A program made the translations under genes and the position numbers. This document shows, in pieces, positions 1-10,654 of a DNA stretch of 64,000 bases; within the stretch, counting starts at the first letter, position 1, and every line of letters starts with the position of its first letter. Source of the DNA: Alphaproteobacteria bacterium (lineage in GTDB: Bacteria > Pseudomonadota > Alphaproteobacteria > Reyranellales > Reyranellaceae); assembly GCA_019635875.1 (NCBI GenBank), contig JAHBYP010000006.1, forward strand, positions 278,236 through 342,235. The letters are read 5' to 3'. The notes under the pieces were generated by a model that worked only from the letters and a program-made list of their open reading frames with translations, was not told the DNA's origin and did no database searches.

Positions 1-307
1 CCTTGATGCGCAGATGCGGGTCGGAGACGCGGCGGATGTCCTTGGCGCCGTCGGCGTACAGGCCGGTCTCGGCCATGATGTCGACGCGGTGGTGCTTGCC
101 CGGCTGGTACTTCGAGCCGGCCGGGCCGACGCCGTTCTTGAAGCCGAAGCTCGAGCCCGACCTGGTCACCCATTTCGCGCCATCCGGCGTGTCGGTGACG
201 AAGGGCATGCGATCCTTGAGCTCGCGCGGTGCTTCGCTGACGAACAGCTCCGGCGGCATCCAGGGCATGTCGAGATGGCAGTCGGCCGAAATCCGATTGT
301 ACTTCAT
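1..307 (-). CDS. Amidohydrolase family protein, N-terminal part (runs off the window)
   Basis: Reading leftward from an ATG at 305-307, this frame stays open to the window edge, giving about 102 N-terminal residues. The protein begins MKYNRISADCHLDMPW, and the Asp-Cys-His near residue 10 is the usual start of amidohydrolase-2 (decarboxylase-like metal hydrolase) proteins, where it helps bind the catalytic metal. A GGAGA ribosome site sits about 6-8 bases upstream. The gene is divergent from the D-aminoacylase to its right. Substrate is unknown and the C-terminal metal ligands lie outside the window, so only the superfamily can be named. Confidence 0.75.
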   Translation of the reverse strand, partial: MKYNRISADCHLDMPWMPPELFVSEAPRELKDRMPFVTDTPDGAKWVTRSGSSFGFKNGVGPAGSKYQPGKHHRVDIMAETGLYADGAKDIRRVSDPHLRIK

Positions 308-449
308 CGCCCGTCTCCTGGTTCCCTGGGGCCGATACTAGCAGCGTTTCGGCATGCCGTCGCCGCAGGGCAGGCCTTCGCCGGCCGCTCCGCACCGCAG
401 CGCGGCTCGGTGTACCATCGGGCCACACGAATAACGGGAGGAACGGCCG

Positions 450-2156
450 ATGGCGTACGATCTGGTGATCCGCAACGGCATGGTGATCGATGGATCCGGC
501 CTGCCGCGCTATCGCGCCGATGTCGGCGTCAAGGATGGGCGCATCGTCACCATCGGACGCATATCAGGGAATGGTGCGGGCGAAACCATCGACGCCGAGG
601 GCCATGTTGTCTCGCCGGGCTTCATCGACGGCCACACCCATATGGACGCCCAGATCTTCTGGGATCCGATCGGCACCAGCTCCTGCTACCAGGGCGTCAC
701 CTCTGTCGTGATGGGCAATTGCGGCTTCACCCTGGCGCCCTGCCGTGAGAGCGAGGCCGACCTCGTCTTCCGCAACCTGGAGCGCGCCGAGGACATCAGC
801 CGCGCCGCGATGCTCGCCGGCATCAAGTGGCGCTGGGAGACTTTTCCCGAGTTCCTCGACGTGCTGGAGTCGCTGCCCAAGGGCATCAACTACGCCGGCT
901 ATATCGGCCACTGCGCGCTGCGCACCTATGTGATGGGCCAGCGCGCCTTCACCGACGAGGCGGGCGAGGACGATCTCAAGGCGATGGTGCACCACGTCAA
1001 GGAAGCGGTGCGCGCCGGCGCCTACGGCTTCTCGACCACGCGCAGCGTCAATCACCAGACCTCCGACGACAAGCCGGTGGCGTCCCGTCTCGCCACCTGG
1101 GCCGAATTCGAGGCGCTGGTGCATGCCATGGGCGAGCTCGGCACCGGCCTGGTCGAGGTCGCGGGCGAGCCCTCGGGCGCCGACAGCGAGAAGGCGATCA
1201 AGTACTACAACGACCTCGCCAGGCTCTCGGCCGCGAGCGGCCGGCCGATCACCTTCGGCCTGTTCAGCCGCCGCAAGAAGCCCGGCGCCTGGCGCGGCAC
1301 CTTCGACATCATCGAGAAGGCGGCGCAGATGGGCGGCCGCCTGTTCGCGCAGGTGCACAGCCGCGCGCTCAACGTGCTGCTGTCGTTCGAGACGCAGCTG
1401 CCGTTCGACAAGTGGGACTACTGGCGCGAGATCCGCGCGCTGCCGCTGTCGGAGCAGAAGAAGGCGCTGCAGGATCCCGAGAAGCGCCGCCGCCTGGTCG
1501 AGATCGCCTCGCGTCCCTACGAAGGGCCGCAGGTGTTCGGCACCGAGGCGCGGCCGCCGGAGTGGGACTACATCTACGCCATGGACACCATCGAGGGGCC
1601 GCACAAATCGATGGCCGAACTGGCGCGCCAGCGCAACACACATCCGGTCGAGCTGATGATCGACAAGGCGCTCGAAGGCGACATGAAGTTCTTCATGATC
1701 CAGCCGATCGCCAACGAGGATCAGTCGGCGGCGCTCGAGTTGATGAAGCATCCCCGCTCGGTGGTGACTTTCTCCGACTCCGGCGCGCATGTCTCGCAGA
1801 TCATGGACTCCTCGCTGCAGACGCATCTGCTCAGCCACTGGGTGCGCGAGAAGCAGGCCTTCACCCTGGAAGAAGCGGTGAAGATGATCACCTGCGATAC
1901 GGCCACGCAGTTCGGCTTCCACGATCGCGGCCTGCTGCGCGAGGGCATGGCGGCCGACATGGTCGTGTTCGATCCCAGGACCGTCGGGCCGCAGATGCCG
2001 GAAGTCGTGACCGACCTGCCGGCCGGGGCCAAGCGTCTGCGGCAGAAGGCCCACGGCATCCGCGCGACGGTGGTCAACGGCCAGACCCTGCTGCGGGACA
2101 ACGAGCCGACCGGCAACCTGCCGGGTAGATTGGTGCGTTCGAAGATGCCGGCTTGA
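450..2156 (+). CDS. N-acyl-D-amino-acid deacylase (D-aminoacylase, amidohydrolase family 3)
   Basis: A 568-residue cytosolic metal hydrolase expected to remove the acyl group from N-acyl-D-amino acids or related N-acyl compounds. The N-terminal beta-domain leads into GFIDGHTHMD, where His62 and His64 are the expected zinc ligands. NCGF at about 90-93 supplies the Cys ligand typical of D-aminoacylases, and SDSGAH near residue 440 holds the late catalytic Asp. The C-terminus returns to the beta-domain (ADMVVFDP). Length is close to that of the D-aminoacylase-like subfamily. A GGAGG ribosome site precedes the ATG. It stands alone, with a terminator hairpin just downstream. The exact substrate cannot be read from sequence; dihydroorotase-like or other amidohydrolase-3 activities are alternatives. 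Confidence 0.85.
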   Translation: MAYDLVIRNGMVIDGSGLPRYRADVGVKDGRIVTIGRISGNGAGETIDAEGHVVSPGFIDGHTHMDAQIFWDPIGTSSCYQGVTSVVMGNCGFTLAPCRESEADLVFRNLERAEDISRAAMLAGIKWRWETFPEFLDVLESLPKGINYAGYIGHCALRTYVMGQRAFTDEAGEDDLKAMVHHVKEAVRAGAYGFSTTRSVNHQTSDDKPVASRLATWAEFEALVHAMGELGTGLVEVAGEPSGADSEKAIKYYNDLARLSAASGRPITFGLFSRRKKPGAWRGTFDIIEKAAQMGGRLFAQVHSRALNVLLSFETQLPFDKWDYWREIRALPLSEQKKALQDPEKRRRLVEIASRPYEGPQVFGTEARPPEWDYIYAMDTIEGPHKSMAELARQRNTHPVELMIDKALEGDMKFFMIQPIANEDQSAALELMKHPRSVVTFSDSGAHVSQIMDSSLQTHLLSHWVREKQAFTLEEAVKMITCDTATQFGFHDRGLLREGMAADMVVFDPRTVGPQMPEVVTDLPAGAKRLRQKAHGIRATVVNGQTLLRDNEPTGNLPGRLVRSKMPA

Positions 2157-2188
2157 GCCGGAATCTCCAAGGATTTCAGGAAATTGGC

Positions 2189-2220
2189 GCCCCGCCGGTC
2201 ATCGGCGGGGCGAATTCTTT
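2189..2220 (+). terminator. Rho-independent-type hairpin after the D-aminoacylase gene
   Basis: A 9-bp perfect stem (GCCCCGCCG / CGGCGGGGC) with a 5-base GTCAT loop is followed by GAATTCTTT. It lies about 30 bases past the stop codon at 2156. The T-tract is imperfect, so it may be only a partial terminator. Confidence 0.6.
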
Positions 2221-2365
2221 GGGAGGCCGCAGAAAAATCAACGCCTGTGGATAAATTCTGCTTGACCGTGAGCGATCACTCATCCTATGGATTGCGTCAT
2301 TGAGAGTGAGTGCTCAGTTTTACAGACCGCACCGCGGGATGGCTGGGCAGAAGGCGAGAGTAGCC

Positions 2366-2713
2366 ATGGTCAAGACGTTCTTCGTGGAAGAGGGCCACAT
2401 GGCCCGCAGCGGCGGCCTCTGGTACGAGCCGGGCATCCTGCTGATCGTCGAGCCGCACGAGCGTGTGGATGTCTTCGTCGCCGAAGGCGGCATGCCGACG
2501 GTCTTCGAGGGCCGCTACACCTTTGAGCGCCTCAACGTCGATCTGCCGCCGGCGGGCCTCCTGAGCGCCGGCCATCTCAACGGTGGATCGCTGCACGAAG
2601 TCGAAGGCGACGCCACGGCCCGCCACGGGGCTGCCGGTCATCGCAAGGTCGAGGCCGCTGCCTGGTCGATGCCGAAGCTGCCGCCGATGCGTGGGCCGAT
2701 CGTCGTCCACTGA
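2366..2713 (+). CDS. Hypothetical protein
   Basis: A 115-residue frame beginning MVKTFFVEEGHMARSGGLWY, preceded by an AAGGCGAGAG purine run that could act as ribosome site. The first two thirds have a balanced, protein-like composition (GILLIVEPHERVDVFVAEGG), suggesting a small beta-rich cytosolic domain. The tail is His/Ala/Pro rich and less convincing. No family is recognised. A longer frame opens at 2300 but its N-terminus looks non-coding, so the internal ATG was chosen. It sits alone between the D-aminoacylase terminator and the SDR gene. It could be a real orphan or a chance frame. Confidence 0.45.
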   Translation: MVKTFFVEEGHMARSGGLWYEPGILLIVEPHERVDVFVAEGGMPTVFEGRYTFERLNVDLPPAGLLSAGHLNGGSLHEVEGDATARHGAAGHRKVEAAAWSMPKLPPMRGPIVVH

Positions 2714-2795
2714 GGCCCTCGAAAGTTTCGTCGGCCTGCCCGATACTGCTCCATGACCGATGCCCCGAAGGGGAGGCGTCGGTCGGGAGGGGACG

Positions 2796-3640
2796 ATGGG
2801 CAAGCTCGACGGCAAGGTGGCGATCGTCACCGGCGCCAGCCGCGGCATAGGCCAGGCGATCGCCGAACTCTTCGCAGCCGAGGGCGCGAAAGTGGTGGTC
2901 GCCGCCCGCACGCTGAAGGAAGGCGACCACATGTTCGAGGGCTCCCTCGGACGCACGGTCGCCGAGATCAAGGCCAAGGGCGGCGAGGCCAGCGCAGTCG
3001 CCGCCGATGTCTCCGACGACAACGAGTGTCTCAAGCTCGCCGAGGCGGCGCGCAAGGCTTACGGGCCGATCGACATCCTCGTCAACAACGCCGCGCTGAA
3101 CTACTACCTGCCGACCGAGACCTATCCGACGAACCGCTGGATCAAGGCGTTCGCCGTCAACGTGCATGGCCCGTTCATGCTCAGCAAGGCGGTGCTGCCC
3201 GACATGATCGCGAGGAAGGCGGGTGCCATCGTCAACATCAGCTCGGGTTCGGCGATCGGGCCGGGGCGCGGGCCCTACGAGGACAAGACCGTGCGCGGCG
3301 GCGTGATGTACGGCGCCACCAAGGCGGCGCTGGAGCGGTTCACGCAGGGGCTGGCGCAGGAGATGGCGCAGCACGGCGGCATCGCGATCTCGGCGCTCTC
3401 GCCCTCGCGCGTCGTGCCGACGCCCGGCACCGTGCACCACAAGCTGGTCACCGGCATCGACGATCCACGCGGCGAGCCGCCCTCGATGATGGCACGAGCC
3501 GCGTTGCTGCTGGCCAGCGAGCCGGCCTCGAAGGTCAACGGCCGAGTCACCTACAGCCAGCAGATCCTCAAGGAGTTCGGCTGGATCGAGAAGGGCGCCG
3601 GCCGCGGCGTCGACACCGTGGGCTCGGGGTATTCACAGAT

Positions 3641-3644
<4 letters not shown>
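2796..3644 (+). CDS. SDR family oxidoreductase
   Basis: A 282-residue classical short-chain dehydrogenase. The NAD(P) site TGASRGIG is at residues 12-19, the NNA motif near 98, and the catalytic YxxxK is Tyr172/Lys176 (YGATK). An insertion after the cofactor motif (residues about 45-60, MFEGSLGRT) is longer than in minimal SDRs. The ATG at 2796 has a strong GGGAGGGG ribosome site; an upstream in-frame start at 2760 gives a Gly/Arg-rich extension and was rejected. Its stop overlaps the start of the next gene (ATGA), so it is probably translationally coupled to the thioesterase, pobA and pcaHG. It may oxidise a hydroxyacyl-CoA from aromatic side-chain breakdown, but that is inferred from position only. 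Confidence 0.88.
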
Positions 3645-5219
<1,575 letters not shown>

Positions 5220-5229
5220 GCACACCCCG

Positions 5230-5307
5230 CTGTCCCAAGCGCTGCGAGGGATCATTTCGTCACAGGGACTCCATCGCGGAAAGATTCCTCGCTACGCTCG
5301 CAACGAC
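5230..5307. repeat. Degenerate copy of the dispersed palindromic repeat
   Basis: The short gap between pobA and pcaH contains CTGTCCCAAGCGCTGCGAGG and, about 45 bases later, ATTCCTCGCTACGCTCGCAA. These resemble the two arms of the 69-bp repeat at 6616-6684 with substitutions and small deletions. It looks like an eroded or related family member, and it sits inside a probable operon. Confidence 0.4.
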
Positions 5308-5326
5308 AAATACACCGGAGCCTGAC

Positions 5327-6025
5327 ATGGACGGCTACAATCTGCGCGACTGGTCGACCCAGCCGCCCTATCTCGCGCCCGAGTACAAGTCGACACCGCT
5401 GCGCGCGCCGACCAGGCCGTTGATCCCGCTGAAGCAGACGCTTTCGGAGCTCACCGGGCCGGTCTACGGCCACGACAGCGTCGGCGAGCTCGACGCCGAT
5501 CTCACCCGCAACGGCCGCAAGAGCGGTGAGCCGCAGGGCGAGCGCATCATCGTCACCGGCCGGGTGCTCGACGAGAACGGCAAGCCGGTGCCGGACGCGC
5601 TGGTCGAGCTGTGGCAGTGCAACGCCGCCGGCCGCTACATCCACGCGGTCGACCAGCACGACGCGCCGCTCGATCCCAACTTCTTCGGCGGCGGCCGATG
5701 CGTCAGCGATGCCGAGGGCCGCTACAGGTTCCAGACCATCAAGCCGGGCGCCTATCCCTGGCCCAATCACCACAATGCCTGGCGGCCGGCGCATATCCAT
5801 TTCTCGCTGTTCGGCCCGAGCTTCCTGACGCGGCTGGTGACGCAGATGTACTTCCCCGGGGATCCGCTGCTGCCGCTCGATCCGATCTACAACGCCACGC
5901 CCGCGGGCTCGCGCGAGCTGCTGGTGTCGAAATTCTCGATCGACGTCACCCAGCCGGGCTACGCGCTGGGCTACGTCTTCGACATCGTGCTGCGTGGCCG
6001 CAACGCCACGCCGATGGAGAGCTGA
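5327..6025 (+). CDS. pcaH: Protocatechuate 3,4-dioxygenase beta subunit
   Basis: A 232-residue subunit that carries the non-haem iron(III) of the intradiol dioxygenase, which splits protocatechuate to 3-carboxy-cis,cis-muconate. The expected iron ligands are present: Tyr104 (AGRY), Tyr143 (GAYPW) and His156/His158 (RPAHIHF). The N-terminal extension and the ELTGPVYG segment are typical of PcaH. It is 3 bases upstream of pcaG in the same orientation. The ATG at 5327 was chosen because the protein aligns from there; upstream sequence in the same frame is repeat-derived. Confidence 0.96.
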   Translation: MDGYNLRDWSTQPPYLAPEYKSTPLRAPTRPLIPLKQTLSELTGPVYGHDSVGELDADLTRNGRKSGEPQGERIIVTGRVLDENGKPVPDALVELWQCNAAGRYIHAVDQHDAPLDPNFFGGGRCVSDAEGRYRFQTIKPGAYPWPNHHNAWRPAHIHFSLFGPSFLTRLVTQMYFPGDPLLPLDPIYNATPAGSRELLVSKFSIDVTQPGYALGYVFDIVLRGRNATPMES

Positions 6026-6028
6026 TCC

Positions 6029-6607
6029 ATGGCTCTCAAGCAGACGCCGTCGCAGACCGTCGGCCCTTACTTCGCCTACGGGCTGACCCCGGCGCAGTAC
6101 GGCTATCCCATGACCAGCATCGCCTCAGGGTCGATGTGCCAATCAGACACCGAGGGCGAGCGCATCCGCATCGAGGGCCGCGTCTTCGACGGCGCTGGCG
6201 CCACGGTGTTCGACGCCATGATCGAGCTCTGGCAGGCCGACGCGCAGGGCCGCTACGCCCATCCCGCCGACCCGCGCGGCTCGAACGCGCGCTTCAAGGG
6301 CTTCGGCCGCGCCGGCACCGGCACGGACGCCGAGCACCGCTTCATCTTCGACACCATCAAGCCGGGCCGCGTCGATGCGCGGCAGGCGCCGCACATCAAC
6401 GTCATCGTCTTCATGCGCGGCCTGCTGCTGCACGCCTACACGCGCATCTACTTCGCCGACGAGGCGGCGGCCAATGCCGCCGACCCGGTGCTGCAGAGCG
6501 TGCCGGCCGACCGGCGCGACACGCTGATCGCCAGGCGGGAGGGCAATACCTACCGCTTCGATATCCACATGCAGGGTGATCGCGAAACGGTGTTCTTCGA
6601 CGCGTAG
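6029..6607 (+). CDS. pcaG: Protocatechuate 3,4-dioxygenase alpha subunit
   Basis: A 192-residue partner of PcaH, close to the usual 200. It begins MALKQTPSQTVGPYF, the standard PcaG opening, and has the same intradiol beta-sandwich core (VFDAMIELWQADAQGRY) but lacks the PcaH iron ligand set, as expected for the alpha chain. The substrate pocket is formed between the two subunits. Genes for the later steps (pcaBDC) are not in this window. A palindromic repeat follows the stop codon by 9 bases. Confidence 0.95.
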   Translation: MALKQTPSQTVGPYFAYGLTPAQYGYPMTSIASGSMCQSDTEGERIRIEGRVFDGAGATVFDAMIELWQADAQGRYAHPADPRGSNARFKGFGRAGTGTDAEHRFIFDTIKPGRVDARQAPHINVIVFMRGLLLHAYTRIYFADEAAANAADPVLQSVPADRRDTLIARREGNTYRFDIHMQGDRETVFFDA

Positions 6608-6615
6608 AGCGCATG

Positions 6616-6684
6616 CTGTCATCCCGAGCGCAGCGAGGGATCCAGGGAAGCCGCCTGGATCCCTCGCTGCGCTCGGGATGACAG
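6616..6684. repeat. 69-bp palindromic repeat, copy A
   Basis: Arms CTGTCATCCCGAGCGCAGCG and its complement enclose a short AGGGAAGCCGCCTG centre. It lies between the convergent pcaG and the deazaflavin-family gene and could fold into a long hairpin. Similar copies occur at 13579, 26806, 48923 and 52733. Confidence 0.9.
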
Positions 6685-6712
6685 AGGATATCGATCTGCC
6701 AACCGAAGATGG

Positions 6713-7177
6713 CTACTTGACCGGGTCGAGCACGACCACGGGAATCTCCCGTGAGCCGGCCTTCACCTGGTAGTCGGCGTAGGGCGGCCAGAAGGTGAGC
6801 GCGTCGTTCCACATCGCCTGGCGCTCGGCGCCCTCGGCGATGCGCGCCCTGGCCTTCAGCCTCTCGGTGCCGACCTGGAGCTCGACCTCCGGGTTGGCGA
6901 GGATGTTGCGGAACCAGCCGGGATGCTCCGGCGCGCCGCCCTTCGACGCGACGATGTAGTAGCTCTGGCCGTGGCGGCCGTAGAACAACGGGAACAGGTA
7001 CTTCTTGCCGGATTTGCGGCCGACCGTGGTCAGCAGCAGCGACGGCACCTCGCGCTCCGGCAGGTTGGGCAGGCTGATCTTGTACATGTGCCCTTCCTTG
7101 CCGCCGCTCCTGAGGTAGAGCTCGGTGTGGTCGATCATCCACTTGGGCATGTTGGGGGCGAGTTGGGTATCGGTCAT
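6713..7177 (-). CDS. Nitroreductase family deazaflavin-dependent oxidoreductase-like protein (DDN/FDOR type)
   Basis: A 154-residue beta-barrel flavin-binding-type protein. The core LLLTTVGRKSGKKYLFPLFY is the signature of the family of mycobacterial Ddn and its relatives, which bind F420 or other flavins; GGAPEHPGWFRNILANPEV is also typical. In proteobacteria these proteins often lack a proven F420 supply, so the cofactor is uncertain. ATG at 7175-7177 was preferred over a longer in-frame start. It is convergent with pcaG and separated from the TRAP genes by about 256 bases. Confidence 0.75.
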   Translation of the reverse strand: MTDTQLAPNMPKWMIDHTELYLRSGGKEGHMYKISLPNLPEREVPSLLLTTVGRKSGKKYLFPLFYGRHGQSYYIVASKGGAPEHPGWFRNILANPEVELQVGTERLKARARIAEGAERQAMWNDALTFWPPYADYQVKAGSREIPVVVLDPVK

Positions 7178-7271
7178 GGCAGGCCTCGTGTTTGCTGGCA
7201 TCAGGTAGGGCGACATTAGCAAGAGTCCGCGCTCCTACCACTCTCATTCCAGACGGGTATTCGGAGTGAGA

Positions 7272-7288
7272 ACCATCCGATGGATGGT
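7272..7288. promoter_or_regulatory. Short perfect inverted repeat upstream of the deazaflavin-family gene
   Basis: ACCATCC-GAT-GGATGGT is a perfect 7-3-7 palindrome in the 256-bp gap between the 6713-7177 gene and dctM, about 95 bases upstream of the former. It could be an operator or a small hairpin. The rest of the gap shows nothing I can name. Confidence 0.3.
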
Positions 7289-7433
7289 CAGGGCGGTCTC
7301 GAGCAAGGCGCCGGCGTGATTGTTCAGTGGTCGCGTCGCGCCGGTTACCGGCGGCGGAGCCACTCCATGGCGCAGAAAATCACGCGACGCCGCGCGCTTC
7401 CGCAGCGGGTCCTGGCGGCGACCGCGGCGAGCG

Positions 7434-8732
7434 CTACCTGATCATCGTCTGGGGGATCAGGAGGATGATCGCCGGGAAGGCGATCAGGATGGCGACGTTG
7501 ATGATGTCGACGAGCACGAACCAGCCGCAGCCGCGGAAGATGTCGCCCATGCTGACGCCCTTGGCCACGCCCCTCAGCACATAGACATTGAGCCCGACGG
7601 GTGGCGTCATCAGCCCGATCTCGACCATGCGCACCACGAGAATGCCGAACACGATGGGGTCGATGCCGAGTTCCTTGATCGTGGGCAGCAGGATCGGCAC
7701 CGTCAGCAGCACCATGCCGATGCCGTCGATGAACATGCCGAGCACCAGGTAGAACGCCAGGATGCAGATCAGGATCACCGTCGGCGATACGTCCAGGCTG
7801 GTGATGCTCTTGGCGATCGCCGCCGGCGTGCCGGTGAAGCCCAGGAAGTGGACGAAGATCAGCACGCCGGCGACGATGGCGAAGATCAGCGCGGTCGTCC
7901 GCATCGTCTCCATCATCGCCCCGCCGAAGTCCTTGAAGTTGATGCGCGGGATCGCCATTGCCAGCGCGCCGATGGCGCCGACGCCGGCCGCCTCGGTGGG
8001 TGTGGCCAGCCCGGTGTACATGCTGCCCATCACCAGCAGGATGATGACCATCATGCCCCACACGCCCTTGAGCGAGGAGAAGCGCTCCGACCAGGTGATG
8101 CCGCGGATCGGCTGGCCCAGCGAGGGATTGAGCTTGAAGCGGATCAGCAGCATGACGACGTAGCTCGCCGCCTGCAGAAGGCCGGGCAGGATGCCGGCCA
8201 GCAGAAGGGCGCCGATCGACTCCTCGGCGATGAAGCCGTAGATGACGATCAGCACAGAAGGCGGGATCATGATCGCCAGGGTGCCGCCCGCGGCGACGCA
8301 GCCGGTCGATACCTTGTCGTCGTAGCCGAACTTCTTCAGTTCCGGCAGCGCCACGCGGCCCATGACGGCGGCCGACGCCGTCGAGGCGCCGCAGGCCGCC
8401 GCAAAGCCGGCGCAGCCCACCACGGTCGCCACCGCCAGCCCGCCGGGCAGGTGGCCGAGCCACTGCCGCGCCGCCCAGTAGATGTCGCGCGTGATGTTGG
8501 CGTAGTAGGCGAAGAAGCCCATCATGATGAACAGCGGCAGCACCAGCAGGTTGTAGTTGGTGATGTGGCCCAGGACGCTCTGGGCCGAGAGCGACGCCGC
8601 CGGATCGTAGCCGCGCAGGATCCACAGGCCGAAGAAACCGCACAGCGCCGTGGCGAAGGCGATGCGCACGCCCGACGCCAGGAAAAGCGTGAGCGCGATC
8701 AGCGACACGACGCCGATGCTGACAGGGTCCAT
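7434..8732 (-). CDS. TRAP transporter large permease (DctM type)
   Basis: A 432-residue integral inner-membrane protein, the main translocating subunit of a tripartite ATP-independent periplasmic transporter, driven by sodium or proton gradients. Hydrophobic segments run throughout, and the conserved blocks GCAGFAAACGASTASAAVMG and GGTLAIMIPPSVLIVIYG are hallmarks of the family. It follows dctQ and dctP in the order P-Q-M on the minus strand with gaps of 6 and 50 bases, forming a complete transporter. The solute is unknown. Confidence 0.93.
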   Translation of the reverse strand: MDPVSIGVVSLIALTLFLASGVRIAFATALCGFFGLWILRGYDPAASLSAQSVLGHITNYNLLVLPLFIMMGFFAYYANITRDIYWAARQWLGHLPGGLAVATVVGCAGFAAACGASTASAAVMGRVALPELKKFGYDDKVSTGCVAAGGTLAIMIPPSVLIVIYGFIAEESIGALLLAGILPGLLQAASYVVMLLIRFKLNPSLGQPIRGITWSERFSSLKGVWGMMVIILLVMGSMYTGLATPTEAAGVGAIGALAMAIPRINFKDFGGAMMETMRTTALIFAIVAGVLIFVHFLGFTGTPAAIAKSITSLDVSPTVILICILAFYLVLGMFIDGIGMVLLTVPILLPTIKELGIDPIVFGILVVRMVEIGLMTPPVGLNVYVLRGVAKGVSMGDIFRGCGWFVLVDIINVAILIAFPAIILLIPQTMIR

Positions 8733-8782
8733 GATGAGGTCGCCTCGAGGACGGTGAAGGATGTGGGGAGTTGAGCAGCGGG

Positions 8783-9376
8783 CTATTCGACTGCGTGGAT
8801 GCCGCCGCCTTCCGGCTCATTGGCTGGGAAGCGGTCGGGATTCCAGAGATGGAGGAATTGCAGGTACATGCGCAGGCTGATGAGCGCGTAGCCCACCACG
8901 ATCGCCGCGGCCGATGGCCAGGTCTTGAAATAGGGCGGCGACATCGTGACGTCGTCGTACAGCCACAGCTGGTACGCCATCCGCGCGCTGAACCAGCCGA
9001 TGATTGCGCAGATGAAGATGCTGACCAGCAGCGTGCCCATGACGGCGTAGCGCCTGAGGCGCGGCGACAGCATGTCGAGCGCCAGATCCATGCCGACATG
9101 GCCGCGCATCGACTGCGTGTAGGACAACGCCAGAAAGACGATGATCGGCATCAGGAGCTCGGAGCCTTCAAGATGGCCCGGGATGGGCGCATCGAAGGCG
9201 TAGCGCATCAGCACCTCGGCGCCGACGAACGCCATCGCGAACAAGGCGATGGCCGCGGCGATGGCCGCCATCGCGACTTCGACCCGCCGCAGGATGCGGC
9301 CGGCCAAGCCGGCCACGAACGTCGTCGCCGCGAGGATCGCGACGACGACTATGGCGAGAACCGCCAGCTCATGCAT
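8783..9376 (-). CDS. TRAP transporter small permease (DctQ type)
   Basis: A 197-residue membrane protein with four to five predicted hydrophobic spans, starting with a long N-terminal one (ELAVLAIVVVAILAATTF). GHLEGSELLMPIIVFLALSY and GHVGMDLALD match DctQ small subunits, which scaffold the large permease. The N-terminal extra helix makes it slightly longer than many DctQ proteins. It starts 6 bases after the stop of the binding protein gene and is followed by the large permease. Confidence 0.9.
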   Translation of the reverse strand: MHELAVLAIVVVAILAATTFVAGLAGRILRRVEVAMAAIAAAIALFAMAFVGAEVLMRYAFDAPIPGHLEGSELLMPIIVFLALSYTQSMRGHVGMDLALDMLSPRLRRYAVMGTLLVSIFICAIIGWFSARMAYQLWLYDDVTMSPPYFKTWPSAAAIVVGYALISLRMYLQFLHLWNPDRFPANEPEGGGIHAVE

Positions 9377-9382
9377 GGCGGC

Positions 9383-10417
9383 CTATTTCCCGGCCGCCTT
9401 GGCCTTGGTCTTGGCGACTTCCGCCTTGACGAAGTTCAGCAGATCGGTGCCGGGCCGGCCGGCAGCGTCCTGCTCCTTGGTCCACGTCGCCCAGATCGGG
9501 TCGGAGGCCCCGACGATCTTGTCGCGCTCCGAGTCGGGGAACTGGGTGATCTCGAGCTTCTCGCGGAAGATCGGGATCCACTTGTCGTCCTCTTTCTTGT
9601 AGGCCTTGAAGATCGCGTCCAGGGCGATCTCCTGAGCCTGCGGAAGCTTCGCCTTCAGGTTGTCGGGCAGCTTGCTCCAGGCCGACTGGCTCACGCCGTA
9701 CCAGCACATAAAGCCGCTCATCGCCAGGCCTTCGGTGACGTATTTGGACACCTCGTACAGCTTGTAGGCCCCGAACGTGTAGCTGTAGGGGAAGCCGAAG
9801 CTGTCAACGGTGCCGCGCTCCAGCGCTTGGTAGCTCTCCGGCGCGGTCACCATGGTCGGCACGGCGCCGAAGGCCTGCAGCGCCTTGGCGTTCAGCCCGG
9901 TTATGCGCATCTTGACGCCCTTCATGTCGGCGACCGAGGCGATGCGCTTGTTGCCCATGAACTCGAATGGCGGCAGGACGATGGGCAGGAAGTATTTGAT
10001 GTTCCAGCGATCGGCCATTTCCTTGATGATCGCCGGGTGGTTCTGGACAGCCGCGTACACGGATGCGTTGTCGGCCAGGCTGCGCGGTGGCAGGAACGGT
10101 AGCTCCATGACCGTCATGAGCGGGAACTTGTTCGGATAGTAGCCGGCGCAGAGCAGGCCGCCTTCATAGCCGCCCGACTTGATGGCTTCGGGCGCCTGAC
10201 GCTCGGGCCCGAGCGCGGCGCCGTAGGCGACCTTGATCTCGAACTGGCCGTTCGATTCCTTCTTGAAGAACTCGGCGACCGCGTCGATACCGGCCGTGAC
10301 CGCGCGGGGCGGGCCGAAGACGTTGAAGTTCCAGGTGACGGTCTGGGCCGACGCCGTTGTAGCGCTCAAGGCGACAACCAGTGCGCCGGCCACGACCGAA
10401 GTCGCGACACGCTTCAT
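9383..10417 (-). CDS. TRAP transporter substrate-binding protein (DctP type)
   Basis: A 344-residue periplasmic binding protein. The first 24 residues form a Sec signal peptide ending TASAQ. The core has DctP features, such as GGYEGGLLCAGYYPNKFPLM and MKGVKMRITGLNAKALQAFGA, the block that carries the conserved Arg that usually salt-bridges a substrate carboxylate. A strong AGGGAGGAT ribosome site precedes ATG 10417. As first gene of the P-Q-M set it is probably under the promoter in the 237-bp gap before tRNA-Glu. The ligand is likely an organic acid; it cannot be named. Confidence 0.92.
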   Translation of the reverse strand: MKRVATSVVAGALVVALSATTASAQTVTWNFNVFGPPRAVTAGIDAVAEFFKKESNGQFEIKVAYGAALGPERQAPEAIKSGGYEGGLLCAGYYPNKFPLMTVMELPFLPPRSLADNASVYAAVQNHPAIIKEMADRWNIKYFLPIVLPPFEFMGNKRIASVADMKGVKMRITGLNAKALQAFGAVPTMVTAPESYQALERGTVDSFGFPYSYTFGAYKLYEVSKYVTEGLAMSGFMCWYGVSQSAWSKLPDNLKAKLPQAQEIALDAIFKAYKKEDDKWIPIFREKLEITQFPDSERDKIVGASDPIWATWTKEQDAAGRPGTDLLNFVKAEVAKTKAKAAGK

Positions 10418-10654
10418 GATATCCTCCCTATACTGCGCCTGCTTGTTGTCCGGCGCTTGAGTGGGGAGCATGCACGAGATCGAGTCCGGGTCAAGCCAGC
10501 GTCTCCCGCGGCGTTGCGGGATACACGCGTGTCCCTGGCCGGCGGCCGTGCGCCCGAAGCCGTGTCCAGCCGTCCGGAAACCCATTCCGTCCATCGTTCT
10601 GCCGGGTGTTGCGTCCCAGCGGCCCATGGACTACAAGCCTCGCGATCCGGCCTC

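Noticed and set aside
2297..3055. 252-codon minus-strand frame over the start of the SDR gene
   Set aside because: Ser/Ala/Pro-rich antisense of the SDR, which has an intact nucleotide-binding motif and a strong ribosome site.
7320..8774. 484-codon plus-strand frame
   Set aside because: Antisense of the DctM permease; rich in Asp/His/Gln with no domain.
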